From a virus, in the IMG/VR virus record IMGVR_UViG_3300032092_001512, positions 1 to 30,333 of that record: 30,333 nucleotides of DNA; one strand, given 5' to 3'. The notes beneath the pieces are model-generated. The model did no database searches. It was not told where the DNA came from and worked only from the letters and a program-made list of their open reading frames with translations. The translations under genes were made by a program, and so were the position numbers. Positions 1 to 7,599 of this stretch are shown here, in pieces. Every line of letters begins with the position of its first letter. Position 1 is the first letter of the stretch.

Positions 1-86
1 TTGGATGAGCCAATTACTGACGGTGGCTGAGTCAAGCCCAACTCTGCGGACATTTGGTCAACCAATTGCAGTAATGTGTAGCTCAT
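1..86 (-). CDS. Head-tail connector protein, P22 gp4-like (N-terminal fragment)
   Basis: Only the first 28 codons are in the window; the gene runs off the left edge. The visible peptide starts MSYTLLQLVDQMSAELGLTQ and continues PPSVIG, which matches the usual start of phage packaged-DNA-stabilising connector proteins (short helix, then ELGLxQPxSVIG). Such proteins bind under the portal and close the filled head in podoviruses. A GAGGAG ribosome site lies inside the end of the upstream 192-residue gene, whose stop is one base before this start, so translation is probably coupled. The assignment rests on a short stretch and on the P22-type portal elsewhere in the window. Confidence 0.6.
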   Translation of the reverse strand, partial: MSYTLLQLVDQMSAELGLTQPPSVIGSS

Positions 87-87
87 A

Positions 88-666
88 TCACTCCTCTACG
101 GTTTCTTTTTTAGGTCTTCCGGCTCTTTTGTTGATCATCGCACGGAGTTCAGCTAATTCAGCCTCTTGAGCTTCCATTTTCTTATCCATCTCAGCGCGGA
201 TTTTGTCCATCATCTGCGAATCTTGCGCCGCCATAATGAAAGCCCGAGCCTTTGATCTCAAGTCGTTAAAGCCCATGATCTTGTCGCCAGCCACATCTGG
301 CAAGTTGGCAAATTGATCAATGGTGAAAATGTTAAGCGCCTTAAATTCTGCTTTTTGCGTTTCCGAGACCGCCGACCAAGCATCAATGGGTGTGCCAGCT
401 ACTTTTTGTTCTTTCTTTTGCTCGTATCTTGCCCACTCAATTGGGTAATCTTCCATGTCTTGCTCGCGCATGGGGCGGTCAACAACCAAGGTCGAATCGC
501 CTGGCACTAACTTCTTGATAAAGATGCGCTCCTCAAAAATTGGGCGCTTTTCTGCATCTGATTTAAAGTTATTCCGCACCTGCACCGCATGGAAAAACAC
601 CGCCATCTTGCCACGGTTATCTTCCATGAAGCTCTCGTTTGTCCAACCCGCTACTTCGTTTTTCAT
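88..666 (-). CDS. Conserved phage protein of unknown function, 192 aa
   Basis: The product is soluble and charged, with no membrane segment. Its middle part (TPIDAWSAVSETQKAEFKAL, then NIFTIDQFANLPD, about residues 92-125) has the look of a helix-hairpin-helix-like tail seen in other phage proteins that sit among structural genes. The last 40 residues form a Met/Glu/Ala-rich helix followed by KRAGRPKKE, an AT-hook-like basic patch that might touch DNA. It overlaps the upstream DUF115 gene by ATGA and precedes the connector gene by one base, so it is part of the late operon. A minor head or connector role is an inference from position only. Confidence 0.75.
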   Translation of the reverse strand: MKNEVAGWTNESFMEDNRGKMAVFFHAVQVRNNFKSDAEKRPIFEERIFIKKLVPGDSTLVVDRPMREQDMEDYPIEWARYEQKKEQKVAGTPIDAWSAVSETQKAEFKALNIFTIDQFANLPDVAGDKIMGFNDLRSKARAFIMAAQDSQMMDKIRAEMDKKMEAQEAELAELRAMINKRAGRPKKETVEE

Positions 667-1400
667 GCTAATTCCTTGAGTTTGAAAGCAGTTTCCTGCA
701 TTAGACCATCGCCATAAAACACCACTTCTGCATCCTGCGTTTCTATGAATTTCTCCATTTCAATCGCGGCTTGGAGCATCTGCTGTGTAGTTTGGAAAGT
801 TCTCAAACCAACATTGACCATGATTTTAACTTGATCTTTGCCAGTATGAGCACCTGCGTGGCGGTTATTTATGTAAGAACAATCCATGCCATGAATGTCA
901 AACCGGCGAAAACCTAAAGCCGCCGAAACATTCATTGCCCTCATGCCCACACTTGAACCGCCCCCGATCAGGCTTCCCATTCCCTCGGGGTGGTGCTGAG
1001 CTACCCATGCCACCGTCTCGAAATCGTCCCCATTCACCAAATGCCATACCTTAACATTTTTTCCTTTGAGGATTTCCCAAAAGTTTGGATGGCAAACCGA
1101 GGCCATCAGGTACTTAGTAGCTTTCTGTGGTTTCTTCAGCATTTCAGCTTTGTGCGGTCTTGGGTCGCAATCCACATGAAAGTCAGGGATAACCCCTCTT
1201 TCCACCAAATAGTCATGCGCTCCTGAGACGGTCATGATTGGATGCTTGAGCTGCTTCCAAGTGTCTGCAAGGCTCGGGCCATAACACGCAATGGTCATTC
1301 GCCTGTCGTTGAATTTGCCCTTTTTCTTTAGCAGGGGCAAGTGCATTGACTTTGCCATCTGCTCATGGCGCTCGGCGTTACTCAAGACCCCTTTAAGCAT
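663..1400 (-). CDS. DUF115 / MptE-like protein, stand-alone copy
   Basis: This 245-residue protein has the landmarks of the DUF115 (6-hydroxymethylpterin pyrophosphokinase MptE-like, Maf-related) family: a nucleotide-binding-type CYGPSLADTW (39-48), the SGAHDYLVERGVIPDFHVDC block (59-78), a CHPNFWE motif (103-109) and the glycine-rich IGGGSSVGMRA (145-155) followed by GFRRFDIHGMDCSY. In archaea the family includes a pterin pyrophosphokinase; in flagellated bacteria Maf proteins are needed to glycosylate flagellin with nonulosonic acids. Its phage substrate is unknown. It overlaps the SAM methyltransferase gene by 19 bases, and GAGGG four bases before the ATG supports the start. It is the smaller of two DUF115 copies here. 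Confidence 0.8.
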   Translation of the reverse strand: MLKGVLSNAERHEQMAKSMHLPLLKKKGKFNDRRMTIACYGPSLADTWKQLKHPIMTVSGAHDYLVERGVIPDFHVDCDPRPHKAEMLKKPQKATKYLMASVCHPNFWEILKGKNVKVWHLVNGDDFETVAWVAQHHPEGMGSLIGGGSSVGMRAMNVSAALGFRRFDIHGMDCSYINNRHAGAHTGKDQVKIMVNVGLRTFQTTQQMLQAAIEMEKFIETQDAEVVFYGDGLMQETAFKLKELA

Positions 1401-1984
1401 TCGACCCTCATGTCTCGAAATGGGAAATGGTATCTAGGCTCGCAAAATGTAATGTTCTGCATTCCTACGGTTTCCAGCATATCTTGCAATGGGCGTTGAA
1501 ACCAACCCCAATGGTGGCACATTGCCTCAGACTTATATTTGGGGTCACCGTATAACGCATTTAGGGTCATAAAGGGCTGTAAAGGCTCTTTTTTTACCAC
1601 GCAATTGTGAACGTAGGCAAACACCTTATCCATGCAAGGAAGCTCTAGGATCATCTTACCGCCTGGCTTTAACACCCGCTTCCACTCGGTCAGCAGGTCG
1701 TAGACTTCCCACTCGTAGAAGTGCTCTAAAACGTGGATTGCCGCTACCGCATCAGCAGAATCGCTTGCTATCTCTAATTTTCTAAGGTCGCATTTGATGT
1801 CGGAAATATCTGAATGCAGGTCTACGTTTATCCAACCGTCCCATTTCTTTTTTCCGCATCCAAGGTTGTAGGCCGTCTCGTAGCGCTCTTCCACTTGTCG
1901 ATCAATATTGCTGGCGAGAATTCTGCCGTCACGAACCTCTGCGCCTTGGAAATAAGTTTGTTCATGTTTTGCTGTTTTGTCCAT
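1382..1984 (-). CDS. Class I SAM-dependent methyltransferase
   Basis: The 200-residue product carries a methyltransferase-11 type Rossmann fold: AYNLGCGKKKWDGWINVDLH (39-58) as SAM motif I with the acidic residue after strand 2, AIHVLEHFYEWE (82-93) and LKPGGKMILELP (105-116). The target is unknown; the setting between two DUF115 proteins and a glycosyltransferase suggests a sugar or a glycosylated virion or cell-surface molecule. The start at 1984 is chosen because AGAGGG lies six to eight bases upstream; an earlier in-frame TTG at 2062 has nothing to recommend it, and a GTG at 1894 would remove most of the overlap but lacks a ribosome site. With the chosen start it overlaps the upstream gene by 157 bases in another frame. 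Confidence 0.82.
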   Translation of the reverse strand: MDKTAKHEQTYFQGAEVRDGRILASNIDRQVEERYETAYNLGCGKKKWDGWINVDLHSDISDIKCDLRKLEIASDSADAVAAIHVLEHFYEWEVYDLLTEWKRVLKPGGKMILELPCMDKVFAYVHNCVVKKEPLQPFMTLNALYGDPKYKSEAMCHHWGWFQRPLQDMLETVGMQNITFCEPRYHFPFRDMRVECLKGS

Positions 1985-3459
1985 TCGATGCCCTCTTTGA
2001 TGTTGCCGATGTAAATGGGAAAACTCTCTAAGGCTGGGTGTGGCTCTGCAACCACAAAACAACCTTGTCGAATTGCCTCAATTGCCCTGTTTGCGCTCTT
2101 GTAAGGAGCTGTGGCAGGGATCACCACTATATCGGCTCGGGCAAACTCTTTCAGCATGGTCTCATGCGACCAAGGAATTGCCCCATCAAAGTTAGACACC
2201 ACCCGCAAAGGATAACCTTTAAGGTCAGGCAGTATGCGTTGCAGGCTCTCACGGTTGACATGATGCCCATACCATAGCAAATTAACCCCATTGCAATGCG
2301 GAGGCATCTCGGGGTATTCATAAGGGTCAGGAATGACAGTAGCATCCCGCCCTAGCTCTTTAATTCTTTTAGCCATCTCGGTGGTTGAACAGGTCACCGC
2401 ATCCGCAAGGCGCAAAGCCTCTTGGTAGTACATCCAATCAAAATGGTCATCACAGAAGTCCACCACCACCCAAGCGCCTCGGGCTTTGGCTCTCGCCATC
2501 ACCATCAGCTCATTGGCTTGCGGCTTAGCAAATATTAATGTGTCAGCAGCTAGGTCGTTTTGGCTTGCCCAATCCCCAGCAGGTATCTTGGAACGGTAGC
2601 GCCAGCTCGCCGCATTTTTGTCGCCCCAATGAATAAATGATGTCCTATTGTTTAGCTCTCTCTTGTGGTCAATGATGCCGCCCAACTCCATCATGTTTTG
2701 TTTGCGCTTCTTAATAATGGCTTGGATCAGCCCATGCCCATGCCCATTAAATACGGCATCAGGCAAATAATCGTAGTAGGTTTGGAAGTGCTCGGCTTGC
2801 AACGCCATTGCCGTATTGCAATGAAAAATCTCGCCTTGTGGGTCAATCTTGACTTGGATTAGCTTGTCGCCATCTTTTAGCCCCTCGCCGTTAACTCTCA
2901 GCAGCTTGCCGTCATTGCATGAGTCAAACCCAAACAACTCAAACTGGCGGTAGCCAAGGACGTAAAACAACGATATAGCCCTTAATCCCGAGGTTGTGCC
3001 CCCACCTATCAGCATGGAGTTTTTAGGGCGGTCTTGACCCTTTTTAACGTATGGATGCCATAGCGTGACCTGACACCCATTGAGGTTGTCAAACATCGCT
3101 GGATGGCATTGGCTTGCAATCATGTAATGCACATTTGGCTGCGGTTTGTAAAACGCTATTCTGTGCTCTTGCGGATCAATGGCTAATGCGTAATCAGGTA
3201 TTACGCCGTTATCGATTAACCAATCATGTGCGCCCTTGATCGCCACAATAGGCGACCCCGCCGCTTTCATCTTTTTAATAAGCTCTAACTGACCTTTAAC
3301 ACTTGGGGCGCTTGCCACCAACAGAATCGCACCGGTCTTGGCTGACTGTGCTTCTTTGATCTGTGGGTAACCTCTAGCAATCGCCGCATCCATGTTGGCA
3401 AACAATGTCTCATCTTCTGCGACACATTTACCAGTAATTTTTAAAGGCAAAGAACTCAT
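1828..3459 (-). CDS. DUF115 (MptE-like) domain fused to a GT-B glycosyltransferase domain
   Basis: The 543-residue protein has two parts. Residues 40-255 repeat the DUF115 layout of its neighbour: ILLVASAPSVKGQ (45-57), KGAHDWLIDNGVIPDYALAI (75-94), SQCHPAMFD (116-124) and IGGGTTSGLRA (151-161). Residues from about 270 to 520 look like a GT-B glycosyltransferase (family 1/4 type): VVVDFCDDHFDW, VIPDPYEYP, LLWYGHHVN and, near the end, SANRAIEAIRQGCFVVAEP, the usual donor-sugar-binding helix. The joint architecture suggests making and transferring an activated sugar, but substrate and acceptor are unknown. It is the first gene after the terminator behind the capsid genes. Its last 52 codons overlap the methyltransferase gene; the glycosyltransferase fold seems to end near FSPAILIDKWKSA, so the final residues may be dispensable. 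Confidence 0.82.
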   Translation of the reverse strand: MSSLPLKITGKCVAEDETLFANMDAAIARGYPQIKEAQSAKTGAILLVASAPSVKGQLELIKKMKAAGSPIVAIKGAHDWLIDNGVIPDYALAIDPQEHRIAFYKPQPNVHYMIASQCHPAMFDNLNGCQVTLWHPYVKKGQDRPKNSMLIGGGTTSGLRAISLFYVLGYRQFELFGFDSCNDGKLLRVNGEGLKDGDKLIQVKIDPQGEIFHCNTAMALQAEHFQTYYDYLPDAVFNGHGHGLIQAIIKKRKQNMMELGGIIDHKRELNNRTSFIHWGDKNAASWRYRSKIPAGDWASQNDLAADTLIFAKPQANELMVMARAKARGAWVVVDFCDDHFDWMYYQEALRLADAVTCSTTEMAKRIKELGRDATVIPDPYEYPEMPPHCNGVNLLWYGHHVNRESLQRILPDLKGYPLRVVSNFDGAIPWSHETMLKEFARADIVVIPATAPYKSANRAIEAIRQGCFVVAEPHPALESFPIYIGNIKEGIEWTKQQNMNKLISKAQRFVTAEFSPAILIDKWKSATRRPTTLDAEKRNGTVG

Positions 3460-3460
3460 T

Positions 3461-3488
3461 AAAAAGACACCCCACCTTTTGAGTGGGG
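3461..3488 (-). terminator. Rho-independent terminator after the capsid genes
   Basis: Read on the minus strand, CCCCAC (3488-3483) and GTGGGG (3475-3470) form a perfect six-pair GC stem with a seven-base loop. It is followed after a few bases by TTTTT (3465-3461). It lies between the stop of the putative decoration gene (3501) and the start of the DUF115-glycosyltransferase gene (3459), so it would set the high-output capsid genes apart from the sugar cassette and connector. Confidence 0.8.
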
Positions 3489-3500
3489 CATCGTTTCTGA

Positions 3501-4034
3501 TTAGCCTGCGCCAACCATGATCAAGCCTGCATTGTTGACCATACAGAATGGTGCTGATGCAGAAGTAGCGGATGTGTTAGCCACAATACCTTGGATAAAG
3601 CCAGCAGACACGGTTGTGTCGTCCAACGAACCAGCGGTAGAAGTGGTGTACAAAGGCACTTTAGGATTGCATCCAACCAACAAGTTGACCTTGAGCATAC
3701 CGTTCAAGCCAACCCAGCCGTAGTAGCTAGAGGCAATTGCGGTTTGTGCAAAACCAACCATGTTGAAACCCAAAGCCGCAGCGTTTGTGGTGGTTACAGG
3801 CACAGCGCGCATAACAGGAGTGGTACTCGCTGAGTCTGCGTAAGTGCTCATAATTACCGCATCAAATGCGTTAATGGTGGATTCGGCGCGGACAAACATA
3901 TACACGCCGTTGTTGGAGGTGTTCACCCGAGTACCAGGGGTAACAGGGAACAAAGTTGTTGAACCGGCAGAAGTGCTCGCATAAGTAGCGGTCAGATCAA
4001 TACCAATTTTTCCATCGGTGACGTAATCAGCCAT
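3501..4034 (-). CDS. Probable head decoration / capsid-associated protein
   Basis: This 177-residue protein is rich in Ala, Ser, Thr, Gly and Val, with very few charges and a beta-sheet pattern, as in phage decoration or capsid-surface proteins. It follows the major capsid gene by 12 bases on the same strand and is closed by a terminator, the standard place for a cement or decoration protein. GGAG sits eight bases before the ATG. The sequence has no family motif I can name, so the role rests on composition and position; a head-completion or fibre role is the alternative. Confidence 0.6.
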   Translation of the reverse strand: MADYVTDGKIGIDLTATYASTSAGSTTLFPVTPGTRVNTSNNGVYMFVRAESTINAFDAVIMSTYADSASTTPVMRAVPVTTTNAAALGFNMVGFAQTAIASSYYGWVGLNGMLKVNLLVGCNPKVPLYTTSTAGSLDDTTVSAGFIQGIVANTSATSASAPFCMVNNAGLIMVGAG

Positions 4035-4046
4035 GATTTTTGCTCC

Positions 4047-5027
4047 TTATTCAGTCATCACGCCTTGGAACTGGAGTCCCGAGGCGGTCATATTGCCAGC
4101 CCATCCGATCAAGCGCACGATGGCATCTTGGTTGGTGGACATACGCTCATCACCAATCGGAACAAAGTTACGATTTGCATGAGGACGGAAGAAAATGTAT
4201 TTCGTGTTCAAGAAATAACCAGTAGATGTCGGGATGTTGCCGCCAATACCACCGTCAAGAACAACGTCTGCATTCATGTACTTGGAAGCAACAAAGCCGA
4301 GTTCAGCCATTTTGCTTGAGCCAGGGAAACGCTGAATGTTTTGCAGAGACGACATGAAGAAGCCCCACAAATTGTTATCCAACAAAATCAAATCGACTAC
4401 GTCAGAGCCGCGACTTGTCTTTGCATACAGGCGGTTAAAACCGGTCTGAATGTTTGAGCTGGAAGCAGAAGCACCCAAGTCAGAAGAGAAGTCAAAAGTC
4501 TGATTGCGCCAAAATGACCATGTTTGACGATCAATACCGCCAACCACACCAGTACTAGGCGATGCGACCACCATAGCTTGCAAACCTGTGATTTGCTTGC
4601 CGTTGTTGGCTGTACCGTCAGAGTAGATACCGGTAGAGATCAAGTTCTCAATCGATGCCTCAGCAACGTCCAAACGTGCGTCAAACAAATCAATGATCTG
4701 CTCTTCGCCGCTGTTTTGGAGCATCTCCAAGCCATTGATGGTAACTGCCACCGCTGCTTGTTTGATGGGGAACTGAGCCGCAGAGATAACGTCCGCAGGG
4801 CTGATGTCTAACACTTCAGCGCCTGAGTAGTACATAGCGGTTGAGTTTGCTTGGAATGACAATTCTTGCAGAATGGTCGAACCACCTGTGAAAGGCTTGT
4901 AACGGCCTTTCTCACGCAGGCGAGTCAGCAAAGCATTGTTTTTGGTCACGTTATCAGCAACGATGCCGGAACGTGATTCAATGGTGGTTGCTAAAACGTC
5001 TGAGTAATTACTATTGGCGTATGCCAT
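4047..5027 (-). CDS. Major capsid protein
   Basis: The 326-residue product has the length and texture of HK97-fold coat proteins of podovirus-like phages. The N-terminal arm (MAYANSNYSDVLATTIESRS) is followed by a strand-rich region with GGSTILQELSFQ and AEVLDISPADVISAAQFPIK (E-loop region), a helix-rich spine around EEQIIDLFDARLDVAEASIE, and a C-terminal P-domain ending in FVPIGDERM...AIVRLIGWAGNMTASGLQFQ. It directly follows the scaffold gene with a good AGGAG site, and the order portal, scaffold, coat, decoration is the standard head-gene order. It should be the most abundant virion protein. Confidence 0.87.
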   Translation of the reverse strand: MAYANSNYSDVLATTIESRSGIVADNVTKNNALLTRLREKGRYKPFTGGSTILQELSFQANSTAMYYSGAEVLDISPADVISAAQFPIKQAAVAVTINGLEMLQNSGEEQIIDLFDARLDVAEASIENLISTGIYSDGTANNGKQITGLQAMVVASPSTGVVGGIDRQTWSFWRNQTFDFSSDLGASASSSNIQTGFNRLYAKTSRGSDVVDLILLDNNLWGFFMSSLQNIQRFPGSSKMAELGFVASKYMNADVVLDGGIGGNIPTSTGYFLNTKYIFFRPHANRNFVPIGDERMSTNQDAIVRLIGWAGNMTASGLQFQGVMTE

Positions 5028-5040
5028 GATTTACTCCTTT

Positions 5041-6099
5041 TTAATTCACCTGCCGCAGCGCATTGGCAATAACGGCTCGGCGATCCATTTGATTGACTGC
5101 ACCTGAGATGGCAGCGCCTGGCGCTCCCCTAACCTGTACAGCCGCTTGTTTTGCTTTCTGTACCTGATTCTGTGCGGCATAGTTTTGTTGCTGTTGAGCA
5201 TATAAACTTTGTGCCAATTGTGGATCAAGTCTTACAGCGGTTTCATATGCGATCTGCAATTTCTCGCGTTCCGACATATGACTAATGTCCCCTAAAACCT
5301 GCGGCGCTTGGAGAAGCGACAACATACGGTCTTGGACTGCCTCAAAGTGTGCGTTTGCGGGGTCGCTCGCAAACTGCTGGATTACAGAGAGTGCTCTGTT
5401 TTCATTTGTTTTCTGCGCTTCGTACTGGCTCTGCGTGATGTGTGCCGTGAGCTGCTGTACTTGTTGCGCTAATTGATTGTAATGCGAATCCTGCTGTTGT
5501 GGTGGTGCTTCGCCGCCAAAATAAGCCGCCACTTGCTCCAAAGGAATTTGGAACTGCTGAATCATCTGCGCTACCGCTTGGGACTTCTGTTGCGGTGTGC
5601 CTGTTCTCAGCAATGCCGCCGTTTGAAGCAATGGTGCAATTGCTTGCGCGGGTGTGGTGTTCTCGTTACGCAAAATCCACTCATAGGGCGCAAATTGCTC
5701 GGTAATGGCGCGAGCCTCAGCATCCCTTTGTTTGTATGTGCTAATGCCCTTTTCGTAATCGGCATCACGCTGGGCAAAGGCTTGCTGTAGTTCGGCTGGC
5801 GCTTTTTCCCAATGTTCTTTCAGCTCAAGGCGCAAGCTTTTGGGCATCTCAGCTCTAGGCTTGTCTGCCATCTGAGGCGCTTGGGTCTCTGCGGTGGGAA
5901 ACTTAGGTGCAAACTTACCGCCCTCGCGGGGCTGGCTTGCGGCGTGTTTACCACGGTTTGTCGGTGTCTTGGTTAACGCCTCGCGTATCGTATCGGCTCG
6001 GCTTTGCGGCTCTGCTGGCGCTGATTGAGGCGCTTCTACCGCTGGTGTTTCGGGTGCTGGTGTTTCTACTGTGTCGGGTGCGACAACTTCGTTTTCCAT
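5041..6099 (-). CDS. Capsid assembly scaffold protein
   Basis: The 352-residue protein starts with an acidic, Pro/Glu/Ala-rich disordered segment (about 1-40), has a basic stretch around PTNRGKHAASQPREGGKFAP, and then a long Gln/Ala-rich helical region (about 75-330) with many QQ pairs. This is the usual make-up of internal scaffolds that template the procapsid and leave before packaging is complete. It lies immediately before the major capsid gene. The ATG at 6099 overlaps the preceding TGA by one base (TGATG) with AAGGA upstream; a GTG one codon earlier (6102) is an equal alternative. No protease motif is visible, so it probably exits without self-cleavage. Confidence 0.8.
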   Translation of the reverse strand: MENEVVAPDTVETPAPETPAVEAPQSAPAEPQSRADTIREALTKTPTNRGKHAASQPREGGKFAPKFPTAETQAPQMADKPRAEMPKSLRLELKEHWEKAPAELQQAFAQRDADYEKGISTYKQRDAEARAITEQFAPYEWILRNENTTPAQAIAPLLQTAALLRTGTPQQKSQAVAQMIQQFQIPLEQVAAYFGGEAPPQQQDSHYNQLAQQVQQLTAHITQSQYEAQKTNENRALSVIQQFASDPANAHFEAVQDRMLSLLQAPQVLGDISHMSEREKLQIAYETAVRLDPQLAQSLYAQQQQNYAAQNQVQKAKQAAVQVRGAPGAAISGAVNQMDRRAVIANALRQVN

Positions 6100-6521
6100 C
6101 ACTTCATCCTTTTCATTTGTTCCAAAGTCATTTTGATCATCTCCTTGCGCTCGGGCATGGGACGGTTGTGTAGGCGGTTAGCCATCTCTACGTTGAGGTT
6201 AGACATCTTAACAGGGGCTATCGGTGCGCCTGGTCGATCAAACTCTTGCACCATTTGCACCTGACCACGCAATCGGTCTCGGTGCGCCTCTTTCTTTTTG
6301 TTCCATTCGGCTTGAGCATATTTAACGTCAGAATGCCCCATCTCGATTGAATCGGTGCGCTTGAGGTGGTCACGCCATTGCTTGCGACCCTCAATCATTA
6401 CGCCATCAGGTGACATAAAAGGCGCTATGTCACCCATGACCGTTGTATATTCAGCAGAATGACCTGCTGTCTTTTCGTATGGCTCGCTGCCATCTGATGG
6501 GAAAACCCAAGTTCTTCTCAC
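6099..6521 (-). CDS. Conserved head-module protein of unknown function, 140 aa
   Basis: A small, mainly helical, charged protein with a Tyr/Pro-containing N-terminus (MRRTWVFPSDGSEPYEK) and Met-rich helical C-terminus (MTLEQMKRMK). It sits in the chain between portal and scaffold, overlapping the gene before it by GTGA and the scaffold start by one base. The start is GTG: the nearby ATG belongs to the neighbour's last codon, and GGAG lies five bases upstream. I do not recognise a defined family; a minor assembly role is suggested only by its fixed place in the head operon. Confidence 0.72.
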   Translation of the reverse strand: MRRTWVFPSDGSEPYEKTAGHSAEYTTVMGDIAPFMSPDGVMIEGRKQWRDHLKRTDSIEMGHSDVKYAQAEWNKKKEAHRDRLRGQVQMVQEFDRPGAPIAPVKMSNLNVEMANRLHNRPMPERKEMIKMTLEQMKRMK

Positions 6522-6886
6522 ATTAGCTCCAAGATCATTGCTACATCTTCTTCATCACGCTTTAGCTTAACACGCAATTCGAGGTCTTTGACCCTTTGCA
6601 TTAACAAATCATAATCAATTTGTTTTCTGACCGCAACCTCTATTGTTTGCGCTGGTGCGGAGGTGATCTCTTCCCTTGCCTCGGGCGGCAAGCCAAACAG
6701 CGCCTCTTGTAGTTTTAGCTTGCGTTGTGCTTCTAGCTTTCGGTCTTTAGCCCATTGCTCATCGCGCTTTTTTTCGTCAAAACCAAAGTGACCGCCAAGC
6801 AAAATGTCAGCAGGTGGTGGTGGTGGTGGGACTCCATCGCCAACCGTGCTAAATGGTAACTGTGCAAAGGCTGATATGCCAAACAT
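6518..6886 (-). CDS. Conserved small phage protein (MFGISAFAQ type)
   Basis: The N-terminus MFGISAFAQLPFSTVG is a recurring start in phage and prophage proteins found next to portal or tail genes. It is followed by a run of six prolines in VPPPPPPADI and then a charged helix-forming half (about 35-122) with a likely coiled coil near DLELRVKLKRDEED. There is no signal peptide or membrane span. It shares a TAATG junction with the gene before it and GTGA with the one after. Function is unknown; location among head genes suggests a virion or assembly component. Confidence 0.72.
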   Translation of the reverse strand: MFGISAFAQLPFSTVGDGVPPPPPPADILLGGHFGFDEKKRDEQWAKDRKLEAQRKLKLQEALFGLPPEAREEITSAPAQTIEVAVRKQIDYDLLMQRVKDLELRVKLKRDEEDVAMILELM

Positions 6887-7599
6887 TACTCACCCCACTT
6901 GGCGGCTAATCCATCGGCATAGGTTTTGTTGACAATGTCTGTACCGCCTGACGGTGCTGTGGATACCGTGCCGGTTGTTGCGGCTACGTTGACAAATGTG
7001 CCGTTTTTAGGTGTAGCGCCGCCAATAACCAAGTTATCCAACGTGCCTGCATTTGTTGGCGCTATCTCAACCGACCCTGTCCCTGTTGGTTTCATGTGGA
7101 CATGACCTGTACCTGTCGGGCTAATGTCTACTTGGGCGTTTGCGCCATTTATGTTGGTTGAGACGCTTAATGTTAGGTTATCACCACCGCCACCGCCCAT
7201 GCTCAATTGGGTTGTGCCTGCCGAGTTTTTAAGGGATAAACCTGCCGAATTGGTTGCTTGGACTGTAGGCGATGTGACCTTGGTAAACGTGACATCTGTG
7301 CCGCTTGTGACCGCCACGCTTGCTGGTAAGGTGACAAATACATCCTTTGCGCCAGCCGCAAGATCAAGTTTTGAGCCTGTGGATGAAGAGATTATGGTTG
7401 TTCTAGCCAACGTACCGCTAGAGTAAGTCCCAATCCCAACCTCCCATTGAGCGCCGCCCGAGATCGTGTAATAGGTCGTGTTACCGTTACCAATCGCCGT
7501 AAATGACTGAAACCCCTCAACCGAGCCATCTAGCGTGATCGTCCCTGTGCCTGTTGAGGTGGTGGTCTGTCTAACCCGATCAGCTAAGACAAGGCTCAT
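6886..7599 (-). CDS. Virion structural protein, fibre-like, 237 aa
   Basis: The protein starts MSLVLADRVRQTTTSTGTGT and continues with an FQSFTAIGNGNTTYYTI block, a beta-rich N-terminal module that recurs in environmental phage structural proteins. The rest is Gly/Thr/Ser-rich with few charges, repeated TSPTVQATNSAG and PTGTGHVHMKPTGTGSVEIA segments, and a C-terminus with NKTYADGLAA typical of fibre-like repeats. It overlaps the portal gene by ATGA. A short fibre or capsid-surface spike is likely; its place next to the portal rather than the tail fibre (24497-25603) argues for a head-associated role. Confidence 0.65.
   Translation of the reverse strand: MSLVLADRVRQTTTSTGTGTITLDGSVEGFQSFTAIGNGNTTYYTISGGAQWEVGIGTYSSGTLARTTIISSSTGSKLDLAAGAKDVFVTLPASVAVTSGTDVTFTKVTSPTVQATNSAGLSLKNSAGTTQLSMGGGGGDNLTLSVSTNINGANAQVDISPTGTGHVHMKPTGTGSVEIAPTNAGTLDNLVIGGATPKNGTFVNVAATTGTVSTAPSGGTDIVNKTYADGLAAKWGE

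Noticed and set aside
2151-2345. Extra minus-strand frame within the glycosyltransferase gene.
   Set aside because: No ribosome site and lies entirely within a clear glycosyltransferase domain.
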